A DNA stretch of 48,867 nucleotides from a virus: IMG/VR virus record IMGVR_UViG_3300032242_001981, positions 1 through 48,867 of that record; one strand, given 5' to 3'. Within the stretch, counting starts at the first letter, position 1; each line of letters starts with the position of its first letter. Below are positions 1-7,507 of this stretch, piece by piece. Both the position numbers and the translations under genes were made by a program. Under the pieces are notes generated by a model, which searched no databases, was not told the DNA's origin, and saw only the letters and a program-made list of their open reading frames with translations.

Positions 1-2247
1 TACGCCTGCTGTTGAACGTATCTCGTTAGGCACATACAAGTTACCGTCTGATCCAAATGTAAAAATAGATCCATCAGCATTTAATTGTATTTCATTTGTG
101 GCCTGTATCAGCGGAGCACCAGTTGTTGAGTTTGGTAAATTTAATATGCCATTTGGGTCAAATATCCAGCTGTGACTACTGCTAGTTCTCAGTGTGTATC
201 CACTACCATCAGTATAGAAGCCCCGACCGCTTGTATCACGCAAATCGATATATTGTGTTACGCTATTATCAGTGGCAAACTTATAAGATGTTCCGCCATC
301 TAACTTACTACCATTAGGGAATGTTAAACTACTATCATGGGCAAATGTCCAGAATGTACCAGTACTTTCATTTTGAAGATTTCCGTAGATTTCAACACGG
401 TCGCTTTTTACATTGATTGCGCCCATGCCAAGACCTTTGCCGTCTCCGCCTGCTGGATAAATGCGTACTGGATCTGTAGAGTTAGTGTTGCTACCTACAA
501 TGTTTAATCCTGTTCTCCAACTACGACCTGATATACCATGCCCGCCTTCAAATATAGCACCACCGTAGGTAAAGTTTAAATCGCCTGCTAATGTTAGATT
601 ACCATCTCCGCCAAACTTCCACGAAAGAGGTGTTGTGTTTGCATGTGTAACAATGATTAAATCATTAATACTTTCTACTAGAATATTATCAACCCAATCC
701 GGGAATGGAAATCCAGGTGGTATATTATCAGGATTAATCCAACCTATGCCGCCTTTTTGACCGATGGTGATACTATTTGGAACATTTATAGATCCGCCAG
801 AGTCGCTAATACTGCCACCAGTTGGTAGTTGTAATCCACCATCTGAGCCAAGTACAACCGCATAAGGACCGTTAGTTAATCGATCAGCACTACCTGTGCC
901 AGCAGTAAACAATGTAAACTTGTCATTTCCAGGATAGCTAGGAGGGTACCCAGTTCCAAAAGGAAAAGTTTGATTAGCGTAGTATAACTTTTTAGTGCCA
1001 GTGTCATAGACTACCTGACCAACTGTATATCCAATATCTCGCCAGTCAATGGAACTAGTGCCACCGCCTAATACTGTAGTACCGTTACTATCGACAATAT
1101 CACCACCTATTGGCAATGTTAACTTGCCATCTGTGTTAAAAGACCAACTTTTAACAGTGGCACCATCACTAGATGAGATATACGCACCGCCATCGTTTGC
1201 TGTCCACATCCAACTGTTTCCATTTAGACTAGATAATCCTGCATAGCCGTCGTTTCCTGGATTTGCCTGCAAATAAGTTCCGTCTTGACTGTCACCAATA
1301 ACTTTACCTCCGGAGGGGAATGTCAAATCACCATTTGTGCCAAAGAGCCAATCTTTTCGTGCACCTGTGCCATTAGCAACCAATCTCACAGCATTATCCG
1401 CCGACAAAATTGCTACTTCATTGCCAATGGCAGCAATTTCGCCGCCCTGAACGCCAATATGCACTCCATCATCTGCTGGGAAGGTCACATATGGACCTGC
1501 TCCGCCCACATGCAATACTAACTCGTGAACACCGTTGACTAGTCTATCACCTGCTCCTCCACCGCCTGCGCCTAACAAACTATCAACGTCTGTTAGCTGA
1601 TTGACATCATGTGGAATAGAGGGCTTGTTAGTTAAATCTAAATAACTGCCTGTGAACAATGTTGGTCTATGAACTAAATCAAGATAGCTACCACTAAACA
1701 ATGTTGGTCTGTTAGTCAATGATAGATAACTGCCGTTAAACAGAGTAGGCTTGTTAGTTAAATCTGTCCATGATCCCGAGAAGGTGGTAAATCCTGCATC
1801 ATTATCTAGCTGACTTGTTAGTGTTGGTATTGTTGGTTTGTGAGATAACTGTCTATAATCGTTTGATGTTGCTACTGCTGATAGTACTGGTTTGTTAAGG
1901 ATTGAACTAGGACCACTAGTTGCAGACCAATCTGCTTGTACAGGATCACCGTTAGGTGTAGCAACTACATCTCCGTTGACTGTTACTGCTCCTTGCTCGT
2001 TAACTGACAACTTGTTTGCGCCAATATGTACCCCTTCTATGTCAAGCCATAGTGAATGCCATTTACGATCAATACCGCCTAAATCATGTATGCCGCTTGT
2101 TGCTGGCCTAACATTACTGCCGATGTTAAGCAGATCAAGCCCTACATAAAGCTCGCTAAAGTTGTCATTTATTTTGCCAAAAGCAACTCGTACAGTATCG
2201 CCGTCTCTACCGTTAGGAGTGCCCAGATTAATCAGTTGTTTTGCCAT
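1..2247 (-). CDS. Tail-fibre-like structural protein, C-terminus off the left edge
   Basis: An uninterrupted minus-strand frame of 749 codons starts at an ATG at 2247 and is still open at base 1, so the stop and C-terminus lie outside. The N-terminal ~40 residues contain NLGTPNGRDGDTVRVAFGKI followed by NDNFSELY, a signature I know from the start of many fibre proteins of marine T4-like phages. Next comes a short collagen-like stretch of four 14-residue repeats (KPTLFxGSYLxLTN), then repeated beta-rich units such as GDLTFPSGGKVIGDSQDGTYL, ending in the window with FGSDGNLYVPNEIRSTAG. The composition (Gly, Asn, Thr, Ser; almost no Cys) fits an extended trimeric fibre. I infer a virion role, probably in host contact. 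A late-promoter-like box lies about 25 bases upstream. It is transcribed divergently from the neck gene at 2305. The exact fibre type (short, long or whisker-like) cannot be told. Confidence 0.75.
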   Translation of the reverse strand, partial: MAKQLINLGTPNGRDGDTVRVAFGKINDNFSELYVGLDLLNIGSNVRPATSGIHDLGGIDRKWHSLWLDIEGVHIGANKLSVNEQGAVTVNGDVVATPNGDPVQADWSATSGPSSILNKPVLSAVATSNDYRQLSHKPTIPTLTSQLDNDAGFTTFSGSWTDLTNKPTLFNGSYLSLTNRPTLFSGSYLDLVHRPTLFTGSYLDLTNKPSIPHDVNQLTDVDSLLGAGGGGAGDRLVNGVHELVLHVGGAGPYVTFPADDGVHIGVQGGEIAAIGNEVAILSADNAVRLVANGTGARKDWLFGTNGDLTFPSGGKVIGDSQDGTYLQANPGNDGYAGLSSLNGNSWMWTANDGGAYISSSDGATVKSWSFNTDGKLTLPIGGDIVDSNGTTVLGGGTSSIDWRDIGYTVGQVVYDTGTKKLYYANQTFPFGTGYPPSYPGNDKFTLFTAGTGSADRLTNGPYAVVLGSDGGLQLPTGGSISDSGGSINVPNSITIGQKGGIGWINPDNIPPGFPFPDWVDNILVESINDLIIVTHANTTPLSWKFGGDGNLTLAGDLNFTYGGAIFEGGHGISGRSWRTGLNIVGSNTNSTDPVRIYPAGGDGKGLGMGAINVKSDRVEIYGNLQNESTGTFWTFAHDSSLTFPNGSKLDGGTSYKFATDNSVTQYIDLRDTSGRGFYTDGSGYTLRTSSSHSWIFDPNGILNLPNSTTGAPLIQATNEIQLNADGSIFTFGSDGNLYVPNEIRSTAGV
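1627..1794 (-). repeat. Four tandem 42-bp repeats inside the fibre gene
   Basis: Four imperfect units of 42 bases each encode 14 residues of the form [KR]PTLFxGSYLxLxN. Units with TNKP and the pattern 'GSYLDLTNKP' are common as shaft repeats in phage fibres. The copies differ at several bases, so this is an old coding repeat rather than recent slippage. Confidence 0.6.
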
Positions 2248-2272
2248 TTTATAGTAGCCTCATGCTCGTTAC

Positions 2273-2285
2273 TAGTATTTATTGC
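2273..2285 (-). promoter_or_regulatory. Late-promoter-like box for the left fibre gene
   Basis: On the minus strand this reads GCAATAAATACTA. The core AATAAATA matches seven of eight bases of the T4 late promoter TATAAATA. Nearly the same string precedes the genes starting at 46043 (CCAATAAATACTA) and 30255 (GATAAATACTA), so it is a recurring element. It lies about 25 bases before the ATG at 2247, which leaves room for a short leader. Confidence 0.45.
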
Positions 2286-2289
2286 ATCC

Positions 2290-2297
2290 GATAAATA
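2290..2297 (+). promoter_or_regulatory. Possible late-promoter box next to the gp14 start
   Basis: GATAAATA on the plus strand matches seven of eight bases of the T4 late promoter. It ends only seven bases before the gp14 ATG, so a transcript starting at the usual distance would have almost no leader, and there is no Shine-Dalgarno sequence here. Either gp14 is translated from a near-leaderless mRNA or the match is chance in AT-rich DNA. Confidence 0.25.
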
Positions 2298-2304
2298 TAA
2301 TACT

Positions 2305-3882
2305 ATGCCAAGACTAAGCCTTTACCGTCCCGAAAAAAGCAAAGATTACAAGTTCTTTGACCGCACTATCTATGAAATGTTTCAAGTGGGCGGAGTAGAA
2401 GTCCATGTACACAAGTACATCGGGCCCGTAGATCCTACAGATCCATCAAAAGCACTTGGTGCTACAACTATTCAAGATGTGCTGTTTTTAGAAAATCGTG
2501 ATCGCAAATACGATCTAGACATCTATACACTTCGCGGGCATTATCAAACACAAGATATTGATTTTAATCTAAGTCAGTTTGGCCTATTCTTAACCAATGA
2601 CACAGTGTTTATGACTGTGCATATCAACAACTCAGTAGATCTAATAGGGCGCAAGATCATGCCAGGTGATGTATTTGAGTTACCTAATCTGCGTGAAGAA
2701 TACATTCCTGATATACACAATCTACGCAACTTTGCGGCAGCGATTAAAAAGTATTATGTGGTAGAAGAAATCAATCGTGCGGCAGAAGGATTTTCAGCTA
2801 CTTGGTATCCGCACTTATATCGTATTAAACTAAAACCAATAACAGCAAGTCAAGAATACGCAGACATTCTTAATCAACCGGCAAATACTGACACCTATGC
2901 TGGTGCATACGATCCAACTAAAACTTATTATCCAGGACAAACTGTTACCTATAACGGACAAAACTATACAGTAATCACGGCTGTAGGTCCAGGCGGCACA
3001 CAACTAACACCTCCTGATCCAGCGGCCTGGGCGCCAGATACTGGAAATACACTTGGCGATCTAATGAGTACTTATAACATATCATTAGAGGTTAATGCGG
3101 CTGTTATTGCAGAAGCAGAAAACGATGCTCCTCTAAGCGGATATGAAACTAGTCAGTACTATACACTAGCTGTAGATCCGCTAACTGGCCGCAGTTTATT
3201 AAACACCATTGACGATACTATCGACAACATTGCTGATATAGATGGCAATGTTAGTGATATCAATGCCCCGCCTATTAGAGATGGCTATAAAGGTTATCTA
3301 ATAGATGACGGGCAACCTCCTAACGGACCGTTGGCTAGTGATGCACAGTTTGGGTTTGGTATACAGTTTCCATTTGGTCCTGTTAAGGGCGATACATTTT
3401 TACGTACAGACTACTTGCCCAATAGACTATTCTTATGGGATGGATCACGTTGGGTCAAACAGGAAGATAACGTGCGAATGACTATGACCAACACTGACAC
3501 ACGTCAGACTCTCAAGACCAGCTTTATTAATAATACTGCAATCAGCGGTATTGACAAGGCAGGTAGTGATACTGTTATTGTTGGCAGGGCGTTTGATCCT
3601 GCAGGAATCACTACTGAGTTTACAGTAAATCCTGGACTAGTTGTAATTGTTACCAGCTTAGACTATAACTCTAACTTTAGAGTTGAAGCATGGTTAAATG
3701 AAGCTAGTCAAGCACAAGATGTCACTTATCAAAATGCAAGTGGTAAGTTTGGATTCACTATACCTAATGAAACACTAGCAGACGGCACACGAGTACGTTA
3801 TACAGTATTTGCCACTTACGTTGAACAACGTCAAGCAGTTAGCAAAGCACTGAGGAAAATTAAACCTGAGGTAGACGAATAA
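2305..3882 (+). CDS. Neck protein, gp14-like, with a carbohydrate-binding-like insert
   Basis: A 525-residue protein resembling the gp14 neck proteins of marine T4-like phages. In T4, gp14 with gp13 closes the filled head and joins it to the tail. The N-terminus MPRLSLYRPEKSKDYKFFDR and the stretch LFLENRDRKYDLDIYTLRG, followed by QDIDFNLSQFGLF, are the parts I recognise. The C-terminal half has RLFLWDGSRWVKQEDNVRM. It is about twice the length of T4 gp14 (256 aa). Around residues 200-245 is an insert with YYPGQTVTYNGQNYTV and a later Trp, the pattern of small CBM5/12-type carbohydrate-binding modules. The start at 2305 is preferred over the further upstream ATG at 2086 in the same frame, because that extension would lie over the divergent fibre gene and is not neck-like. 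No Shine-Dalgarno is visible. The stop overlaps the ATG of the GIY-YIG stub (TAATG). Confidence 0.75.
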   Translation: MPRLSLYRPEKSKDYKFFDRTIYEMFQVGGVEVHVHKYIGPVDPTDPSKALGATTIQDVLFLENRDRKYDLDIYTLRGHYQTQDIDFNLSQFGLFLTNDTVFMTVHINNSVDLIGRKIMPGDVFELPNLREEYIPDIHNLRNFAAAIKKYYVVEEINRAAEGFSATWYPHLYRIKLKPITASQEYADILNQPANTDTYAGAYDPTKTYYPGQTVTYNGQNYTVITAVGPGGTQLTPPDPAAWAPDTGNTLGDLMSTYNISLEVNAAVIAEAENDAPLSGYETSQYYTLAVDPLTGRSLLNTIDDTIDNIADIDGNVSDINAPPIRDGYKGYLIDDGQPPNGPLASDAQFGFGIQFPFGPVKGDTFLRTDYLPNRLFLWDGSRWVKQEDNVRMTMTNTDTRQTLKTSFINNTAISGIDKAGSDTVIVGRAFDPAGITTEFTVNPGLVVIVTSLDYNSNFRVEAWLNEASQAQDVTYQNASGKFGFTIPNETLADGTRVRYTVFATYVEQRQAVSKALRKIKPEVDE

Positions 3883-3968
3883 TGTATATCTATAAGTTTA
3901 CACATATAGAAAGCGGTAGATCTTATATAGGGCAAAGAGTTTGGTATCAAAAGGAGGCTTCGGTTTAA
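3882..3968 (+). pseudogene. GIY-YIG homing endonuclease N-terminal stub
   Basis: An open frame of 28 codons starts on the ATG that overlaps the gp14 stop and ends at TAA 3966-3968. Its start, MYIYKFTHIESGRSYIGQ, has the spacing of the GIY-YIG nuclease core: the YIYKFT strand, a turn with Gly, then YIG. It resembles the first residues of freestanding phage homing endonucleases. Everything after YIGQR is missing (whole domains have about 90 residues, with catalytic Arg and Glu), so it cannot be active. It lies in the same frame as gp15, separated from it only by the TAA. I infer a decayed or deleted homing-endonuclease insertion at the gp14/gp15 junction; an assembly chimera is the alternative. 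Confidence 0.5.
3951..3963 (+). promoter_or_regulatory. Strong ribosome-binding site with cUUCGg loop, no start codon at the right distance
   Basis: AAGGAGG (3951-3957) is a near-ideal Shine-Dalgarno sequence, followed directly by CTTCGG, which could form a small C(UUCG)G-capped hairpin. No ATG, GTG or TTG in the gp15 frame lies 5-15 bases downstream. The next in-frame ATG is at 4038. The site may once have served gp15 or may be chance. Confidence 0.35.
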
Positions 3969-4037
3969 CGCCGTTGTACTAATATCGAGTTTTTCTACGA
4001 TGGTCAGATTCGACGCTATGTCGGTCAACTAATCCGC

Positions 4038-5330
4038 ATGTTAAGCGGCTACAAATACCAAGACGGTAGTGGTAAACAAATTGTTGTGCCGGTGCTATAT
4101 GGCGATATGAGTCGCCAAGTGGCTAGTATTTTAAACAGCAACAGCGAGAATAAAATGCCCAGCGCACCTCGTATTGCTGTTTATATTAGCAATGTACAGT
4201 TGGATCGATCACGCCTTGCAGATGCTACACACATCAGCAAAGTACATATTCGTGAGCGTGAAAAACTCTACGATGTCTACGGAAAGTTTACGGGCTACAG
4301 TCAAAATCAAGGCAGTGGTTATACAGTAGAACGCCTAATGCCCACACCTTACAAACTAACAGTCAAAGCAGACATTTGGTCTACTAACACAGATCAGAAA
4401 CTACAAATCATGGAACAGATCATGATGATGTTTAACCCTAGCCTTGAATTACAAACAACTGATAACTTTGTAGATTGGACCAGTTTGACAGTTGTCGAAT
4501 TAACTGACATTACCTTTACCAGTCGTCAAGTTCCGCAAGGGACAGAAAGCGAAATAGACATTGGTACACTGACACTAGAAACTCCTATTTGGGTCAGTGC
4601 GCCAAGTAAGGTCAAACGCCTAGGTGTTATTCATGATATTATTATGAACATCCACGATAACGAATATACATTTGAGGCGCAGGAAACAGTAACTATAGGC
4701 GGATTTAATATATTTGTGTTCAATGAAGGCGGAAACTACTATGCAGAATTACTAGACCCGAGCGCAATTATAGAAGCATTACCGGACATTGGCGATACGC
4801 TATGGAAAAAATACGGTAATGATTTAAACTGGCGCTTGCTATTAGATCAGTATACTAATTTTAAGGCAGGATCTAGTCAGCTGTTTTTAATACAACCCAA
4901 TGGTAACGAAGTTATAGGCACCGTAGCACTTAATCCTGTAAATGAAACTAGATTAAGTATTACATTTGACAAAGACACTTACAATACTAATACAGTTATT
5001 GCAGGGCCAGCACGTAACAGTGCCAACTGGGGTACTGTAGATGCTATTGTAAATCCTGAAACATACAATCCAGGAGCTCCATTAGAAGGCCAACGTGTGC
5101 TATTATTGAATGACATACCTAATGGCACAGTAGCATGGAATAATTTTACAGCACCGGCAAACAGCATTGTAGAATTTGACGGTGCTGTATGGACTAATTT
5201 AGCCTTGCCTGAAGGTATAGTATATACTACAAACATTCGTACTGGCGTACAATACAAGTACGAAGACAACGAGTGGACTCGTGCATTTGAGGGCGAGTAT
5301 TCAAAAGGACAATGGCGCCTAATAATCTAA
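4038..5330 (+). CDS. Tail-sheath stabiliser, gp15-like, with irregular N-terminus
   Basis: From the first ATG the product is 430 residues. The frame is open from 3969, and the codons before 4038 spell TNIEFFYDGQIRRYVGQLIR, which is the conserved N-terminus of this family in marine T4-like phages (compare the Y-N-x-x-F-R-R-Y of T4 gp15). The real protein should therefore start near 3978, but the codon where ATG is expected is TGT. Downstream, VLYGDMSRQ, VERLMPTPYKLTVKADIW and IMEQIMMMFNPSLELQTTDN are family features. T4 gp15 (272 aa) caps the tail sheath and tube next to the neck. The C-terminal ~170 residues here are an extension with a beta-rich unit ending in ATG-poor, Trp-containing sequence (EWTRAFEGEYSKGQWRLII). 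Initiation at 4038 would remove about 20 conserved residues, so how this gene is translated is an open question. Confidence 0.65.
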   Translation: MLSGYKYQDGSGKQIVVPVLYGDMSRQVASILNSNSENKMPSAPRIAVYISNVQLDRSRLADATHISKVHIREREKLYDVYGKFTGYSQNQGSGYTVERLMPTPYKLTVKADIWSTNTDQKLQIMEQIMMMFNPSLELQTTDNFVDWTSLTVVELTDITFTSRQVPQGTESEIDIGTLTLETPIWVSAPSKVKRLGVIHDIIMNIHDNEYTFEAQETVTIGGFNIFVFNEGGNYYAELLDPSAIIEALPDIGDTLWKKYGNDLNWRLLLDQYTNFKAGSSQLFLIQPNGNEVIGTVALNPVNETRLSITFDKDTYNTNTVIAGPARNSANWGTVDAIVNPETYNPGAPLEGQRVLLLNDIPNGTVAWNNFTAPANSIVEFDGAVWTNLALPEGIVYTTNIRTGVQYKYEDNEWTRAFEGEYSKGQWRLII

Positions 5331-5343
5331 AATAAGTACATGC

Positions 5344-5778
5344 ATGTCAGAACAGATTGTATGTAGTGGCGCCTTATTTTACGCTAAATCAACTCGCAGA
5401 TTTCTCCTGCTACAAAAAGCAGAGGGTAAACACGCGGGCACATGGGGCCTAGTCGGTGGCACCAATGTAGAAGGCGAGTCAGCATGGCAAGGTCTTCAAC
5501 GAGAAGTTGTTGAAGAGATTGGCACTATGCCCACTATCTTAAAAACAATCCCCTTAGAAACGTTTGTGTCTAACGATACTATCTTTAACTTTCACACCTA
5601 CTTGTGCGTTATAGATAATGAATTTGTTCCAGCACTTAGCAACGAACATAAAGGATGGGCATGGTCAACAATGGATCATGCTCCAAAGCCTCTGCACCAA
5701 GGACTAAGAAATAGTTTTGGTAATAAGATAATTCGTACCAAGCTACAAACAGTATTTGATATTATGGAACTAATTTAA
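5344..5778 (+). CDS. Nudix hydrolase
   Basis: A 144-residue protein with a complete Nudix box at residues 39-60: G39, E45, R53-E54, E57-E58 and G60 with exact family spacing (GX5EX7REUXEEXGU). Nudix enzymes split nucleoside diphosphates linked to another group, using Mg2+ bound by the REXXEE glutamates. Substrates include oxidised dNTPs, ADP-ribose, NAD(H), nucleotide sugars and capped RNA ends, and the sequence does not say which. The length is typical of a single-domain enzyme. It begins 13 bases after gp15 on the same strand, and its stop overlaps by four bases the stop of the convergent oxygenase gene. Nudix genes are common accessory genes in T4-like phages. Placement beside structural genes suggests late expression. 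Confidence 0.85.
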   Translation: MSEQIVCSGALFYAKSTRRFLLLQKAEGKHAGTWGLVGGTNVEGESAWQGLQREVVEEIGTMPTILKTIPLETFVSNDTIFNFHTYLCVIDNEFVPALSNEHKGWAWSTMDHAPKPLHQGLRNSFGNKIIRTKLQTVFDIMELI

Positions 5779-6350
5779 GGTAGCCAATTGAAATTTAGTA
5801 TAATGCGATGATCCGTCTCGCAGGGTGTTGTACTAGAGTGAAAATTTAATCCGTTAAATGCTACAAATCTGTCAGCCACTGGAGATACTCGTTGCTTTTC
5901 ACTTAATTTATTTTGTTCTACCCATTCAACTGATTGCATACCAATTGTTGGCTCCCATTGTTCGTTATAGAAAACGGTATCACCGTCGCTGGTATTAAGG
6001 TAATATAATCCAGTGTAGTGTTCGCTATCCCAATCCACATGTGGGCTATGCATAACCGGATAGGGTGTCCTAGTAGACAACCCTGCTCGTATTCTTACTA
6101 ATTTTGAGCAGGGAATGTTTAATTTATATAGAGCAGTTATTAAAACTGATTCTGCTAGATCCTTCAGTGGGCTTAACGTTTCGTTATCATTATATAAAAA
6201 ATGAGTCCATGAATTTTCATATTTTTGCATGGCGGGCCTGGCTTGATTATATGCAGTATTTTCTAAAAAGAACCAAGGATGCTCTAATAATAATTTATAT
6301 AGTTGTTGATTATTTGCTGGTGTTGTTAGATTATCAATAATTTGGATCAT
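5775..6350 (-). CDS. 2-oxoglutarate/Fe(II) oxygenase, paralogue 1 (inverted)
   Basis: A 191-residue protein of the prolyl-4-hydroxylase-like 2OG-Fe(II) superfamily. Predicted iron ligands are H104 and D106 (SPHVDW) and H171 (NFHSS). R182 (HRIILNFNW) would hold the 2-oxoglutarate carboxylate. The central strand YYLNTSDGDTVFYNE is shared with the plus-strand genes at 10401, 12546 and 13132, so these are one paralogous family. The ATG at 6350 is chosen over the longer frame reaching 6590, because the extension would lie inside the divergent gene at 6406 and has no oxygenase character. It is the only member on the minus strand. It converges with the Nudix gene (stops overlap) and diverges from 6406. 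The substrate is unknown: a side chain of a peptide or a free amino acid is possible. Confidence 0.8.
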   Translation of the reverse strand: MIQIIDNLTTPANNQQLYKLLLEHPWFFLENTAYNQARPAMQKYENSWTHFLYNDNETLSPLKDLAESVLITALYKLNIPCSKLVRIRAGLSTRTPYPVMHSPHVDWDSEHYTGLYYLNTSDGDTVFYNEQWEPTIGMQSVEWVEQNKLSEKQRVSPVADRFVAFNGLNFHSSTTPCETDHRIILNFNWLP

Positions 6351-6405
6351 ACTGTTACTTATATCATATCTGTTCGTGACAAAAAAATAGTTACATAAGT
6401 AGAGT
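6351..6405. promoter_or_regulatory. Divergent intergenic region, probable promoters for the enzyme island
   Basis: This 55-base gap separates the minus-strand oxygenase (start 6350) from the plus-strand gene at 6406. On the minus strand TATAAGTA (6356-6363) differs from the T4 late promoter TATAAATA at one base but lies very close to the ATG. On the plus strand CATAAGTA precedes 6406. No convincing Shine-Dalgarno is seen for either gene. A run of seven A's lies in the middle. The assignment rests on position and weak motif matches. Confidence 0.3.
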
Positions 6406-7155
6406 ATGTTTAATTTTTTCTCTAAACCAGATACTACAATTAAATTTTCTACATTTGATCCTTTCTTATTAGAAAATTTGCCGCCCATAAGCGGTTCTAA
6501 AATGACTCCAAAATGGTTTAGAGATATTCCTGTAGCTAGTGGACATGAATATATGTCTCCTAATTTAGAAGGACTAGATGCACCGACCATAAGAAAATGC
6601 CCTGCAATGAACGACTATTTTTCTACAGGCATCACAATACCGCTATGGACTGATTTAGAATTTTATTACGATAGCACACAACAAAGTTTAGAATGGAAGC
6701 ATGCCAACATATACGAACATATTGGGTGTGTTTCTTCTCATAGTCCTGTACAATTTCCTACATTAGCTGGCAAATACATGCACGTTAAATTAACTAGCCC
6801 GTGGATTGCTCATTGTAATCGAAATATACAATGGTTTATGACAAAACCTACCCATCTTACATCTGCATTTGATGATCAACATGTATTATTCTGTGACGGG
6901 ATGATACAATTTAAAAACAATTTTGTTACAAATGTTAACCTGTTTTTTCCAATTCGCGACTCTAGTTATAGCGTAAAATTTGAAGTTGGACAACCATTTC
7001 AAAGATTAATACCCCTCACTGAAAATAAGATAAATATGAAAGTAGAATTCTGTACTTCGGAATATTTTATTCATGCTTCAATGCATAATCGGAGATTATC
7101 CTTTTCCCCAAGTAAGTTGTACAACATTCTCAATAAAAAATCCAAGGAGAAATAA
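6406..7155 (+). CDS. DUF6065-like protein of unknown function
   Basis: A 249-residue soluble protein. The order of short motifs (MTPKWFRDIP near residue 35, then TIRKCPAMNDYFSTG and ITIPLWTDLEF, later SPWIAHCNRN and a C-terminal beta-rich part with VNLFFPIRD and GQPFQRLIPL) reminds me of the DUF6065 family, which occurs in marine phages and bacteria, often near 2OG oxygenase or halogenase genes. That assignment is from memory and moderate only. No catalytic motif, signal peptide or membrane segment is visible. It is the first plus-strand gene of the enzyme island, followed by the small gene at 7157 after one base. Its place beside the first halogenase suggests a shared pathway, perhaps substrate binding or presentation; that is inference. 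Confidence 0.6.
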   Translation: MFNFFSKPDTTIKFSTFDPFLLENLPPISGSKMTPKWFRDIPVASGHEYMSPNLEGLDAPTIRKCPAMNDYFSTGITIPLWTDLEFYYDSTQQSLEWKHANIYEHIGCVSSHSPVQFPTLAGKYMHVKLTSPWIAHCNRNIQWFMTKPTHLTSAFDDQHVLFCDGMIQFKNNFVTNVNLFFPIRDSSYSVKFEVGQPFQRLIPLTENKINMKVEFCTSEYFIHASMHNRRLSFSPSKLYNILNKKSKEK

Positions 7156-7156
7156 A

Positions 7157-7504
7157 ATGAGTGAAAATATAGTTATTCCGCCAGGAATGCCAGAAGGGTG
7201 GACGCCACCAAATCTTGCAGATGTAGTAATTCCTGCACCGCATGAAGATACGCCTGTTGAGCAGTTGATTGATGCAGTCTATGCCCATACCATGGTTAGA
7301 GATCAAAATACAGAAGAGCTAGTAAAAATTGCCGACAGATTAAAGAGTCTGTGGGAAAGTTATGTTGCTGAAGCTATTAGTAAACAAACACTGATGCAAG
7401 AAATTAGCAATTTTCAAGCCGAAGTGTTGACTAATGATCATCCAGATGAAATCACAATACAGCACCTAAATATTGCAGTTAACGGAATCATTGCCAAGGC
7501 GTAA
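7157..7504 (+). CDS. Small hypothetical protein upstream of the first halogenase
   Basis: A 115-residue acidic protein that I do not recognise. It starts with a proline-rich segment (PPGMPEGWTPPNLADVVIP), followed by a predicted helical C-terminal two thirds (VRDQNTEELVKIADRLKSLW and onward) without Cys. A good Shine-Dalgarno (AAGGAGA, 7144-7150) lies seven bases before the ATG at 7157 and decides this start over the upstream ATG at 7073 in the same frame. The halogenase ATG follows its stop after three bases, so the two are probably translated together. A role as carrier or partner of the halogenase is possible, but no carrier-protein phosphopantetheine motif (DSL) is seen. Confidence 0.6.
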   Translation: MSENIVIPPGMPEGWTPPNLADVVIPAPHEDTPVEQLIDAVYAHTMVRDQNTEELVKIADRLKSLWESYVAEAISKQTLMQEISNFQAEVLTNDHPDEITIQHLNIAVNGIIAKA

Positions 7505-7507
7505 TAC

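Noticed and set aside
2086-2304. Upstream extension of gp14 to the ATG at 2086
   Set aside because: It lies over the start of the divergent fibre gene, and the sequence is not neck-like; the family N-terminus begins at 2305.
3885-3977. Group I intron at the gp14/gp15 junction
   Set aside because: 93 bases are too short for a group I core, and the junction bases do not give a spliced ATG.
3960-3980. Gene 60-type translational bypass from the GTT before TAA to the GTT at 3973
   Set aside because: Landing there would continue in a frame different from gp15.
6351-6590. Longer N-terminus for the inverted oxygenase
   Set aside because: The extra 80 residues are antisense to the well-supported gene at 6406 and do not match its paralogues, which begin at the equivalent of 6350.
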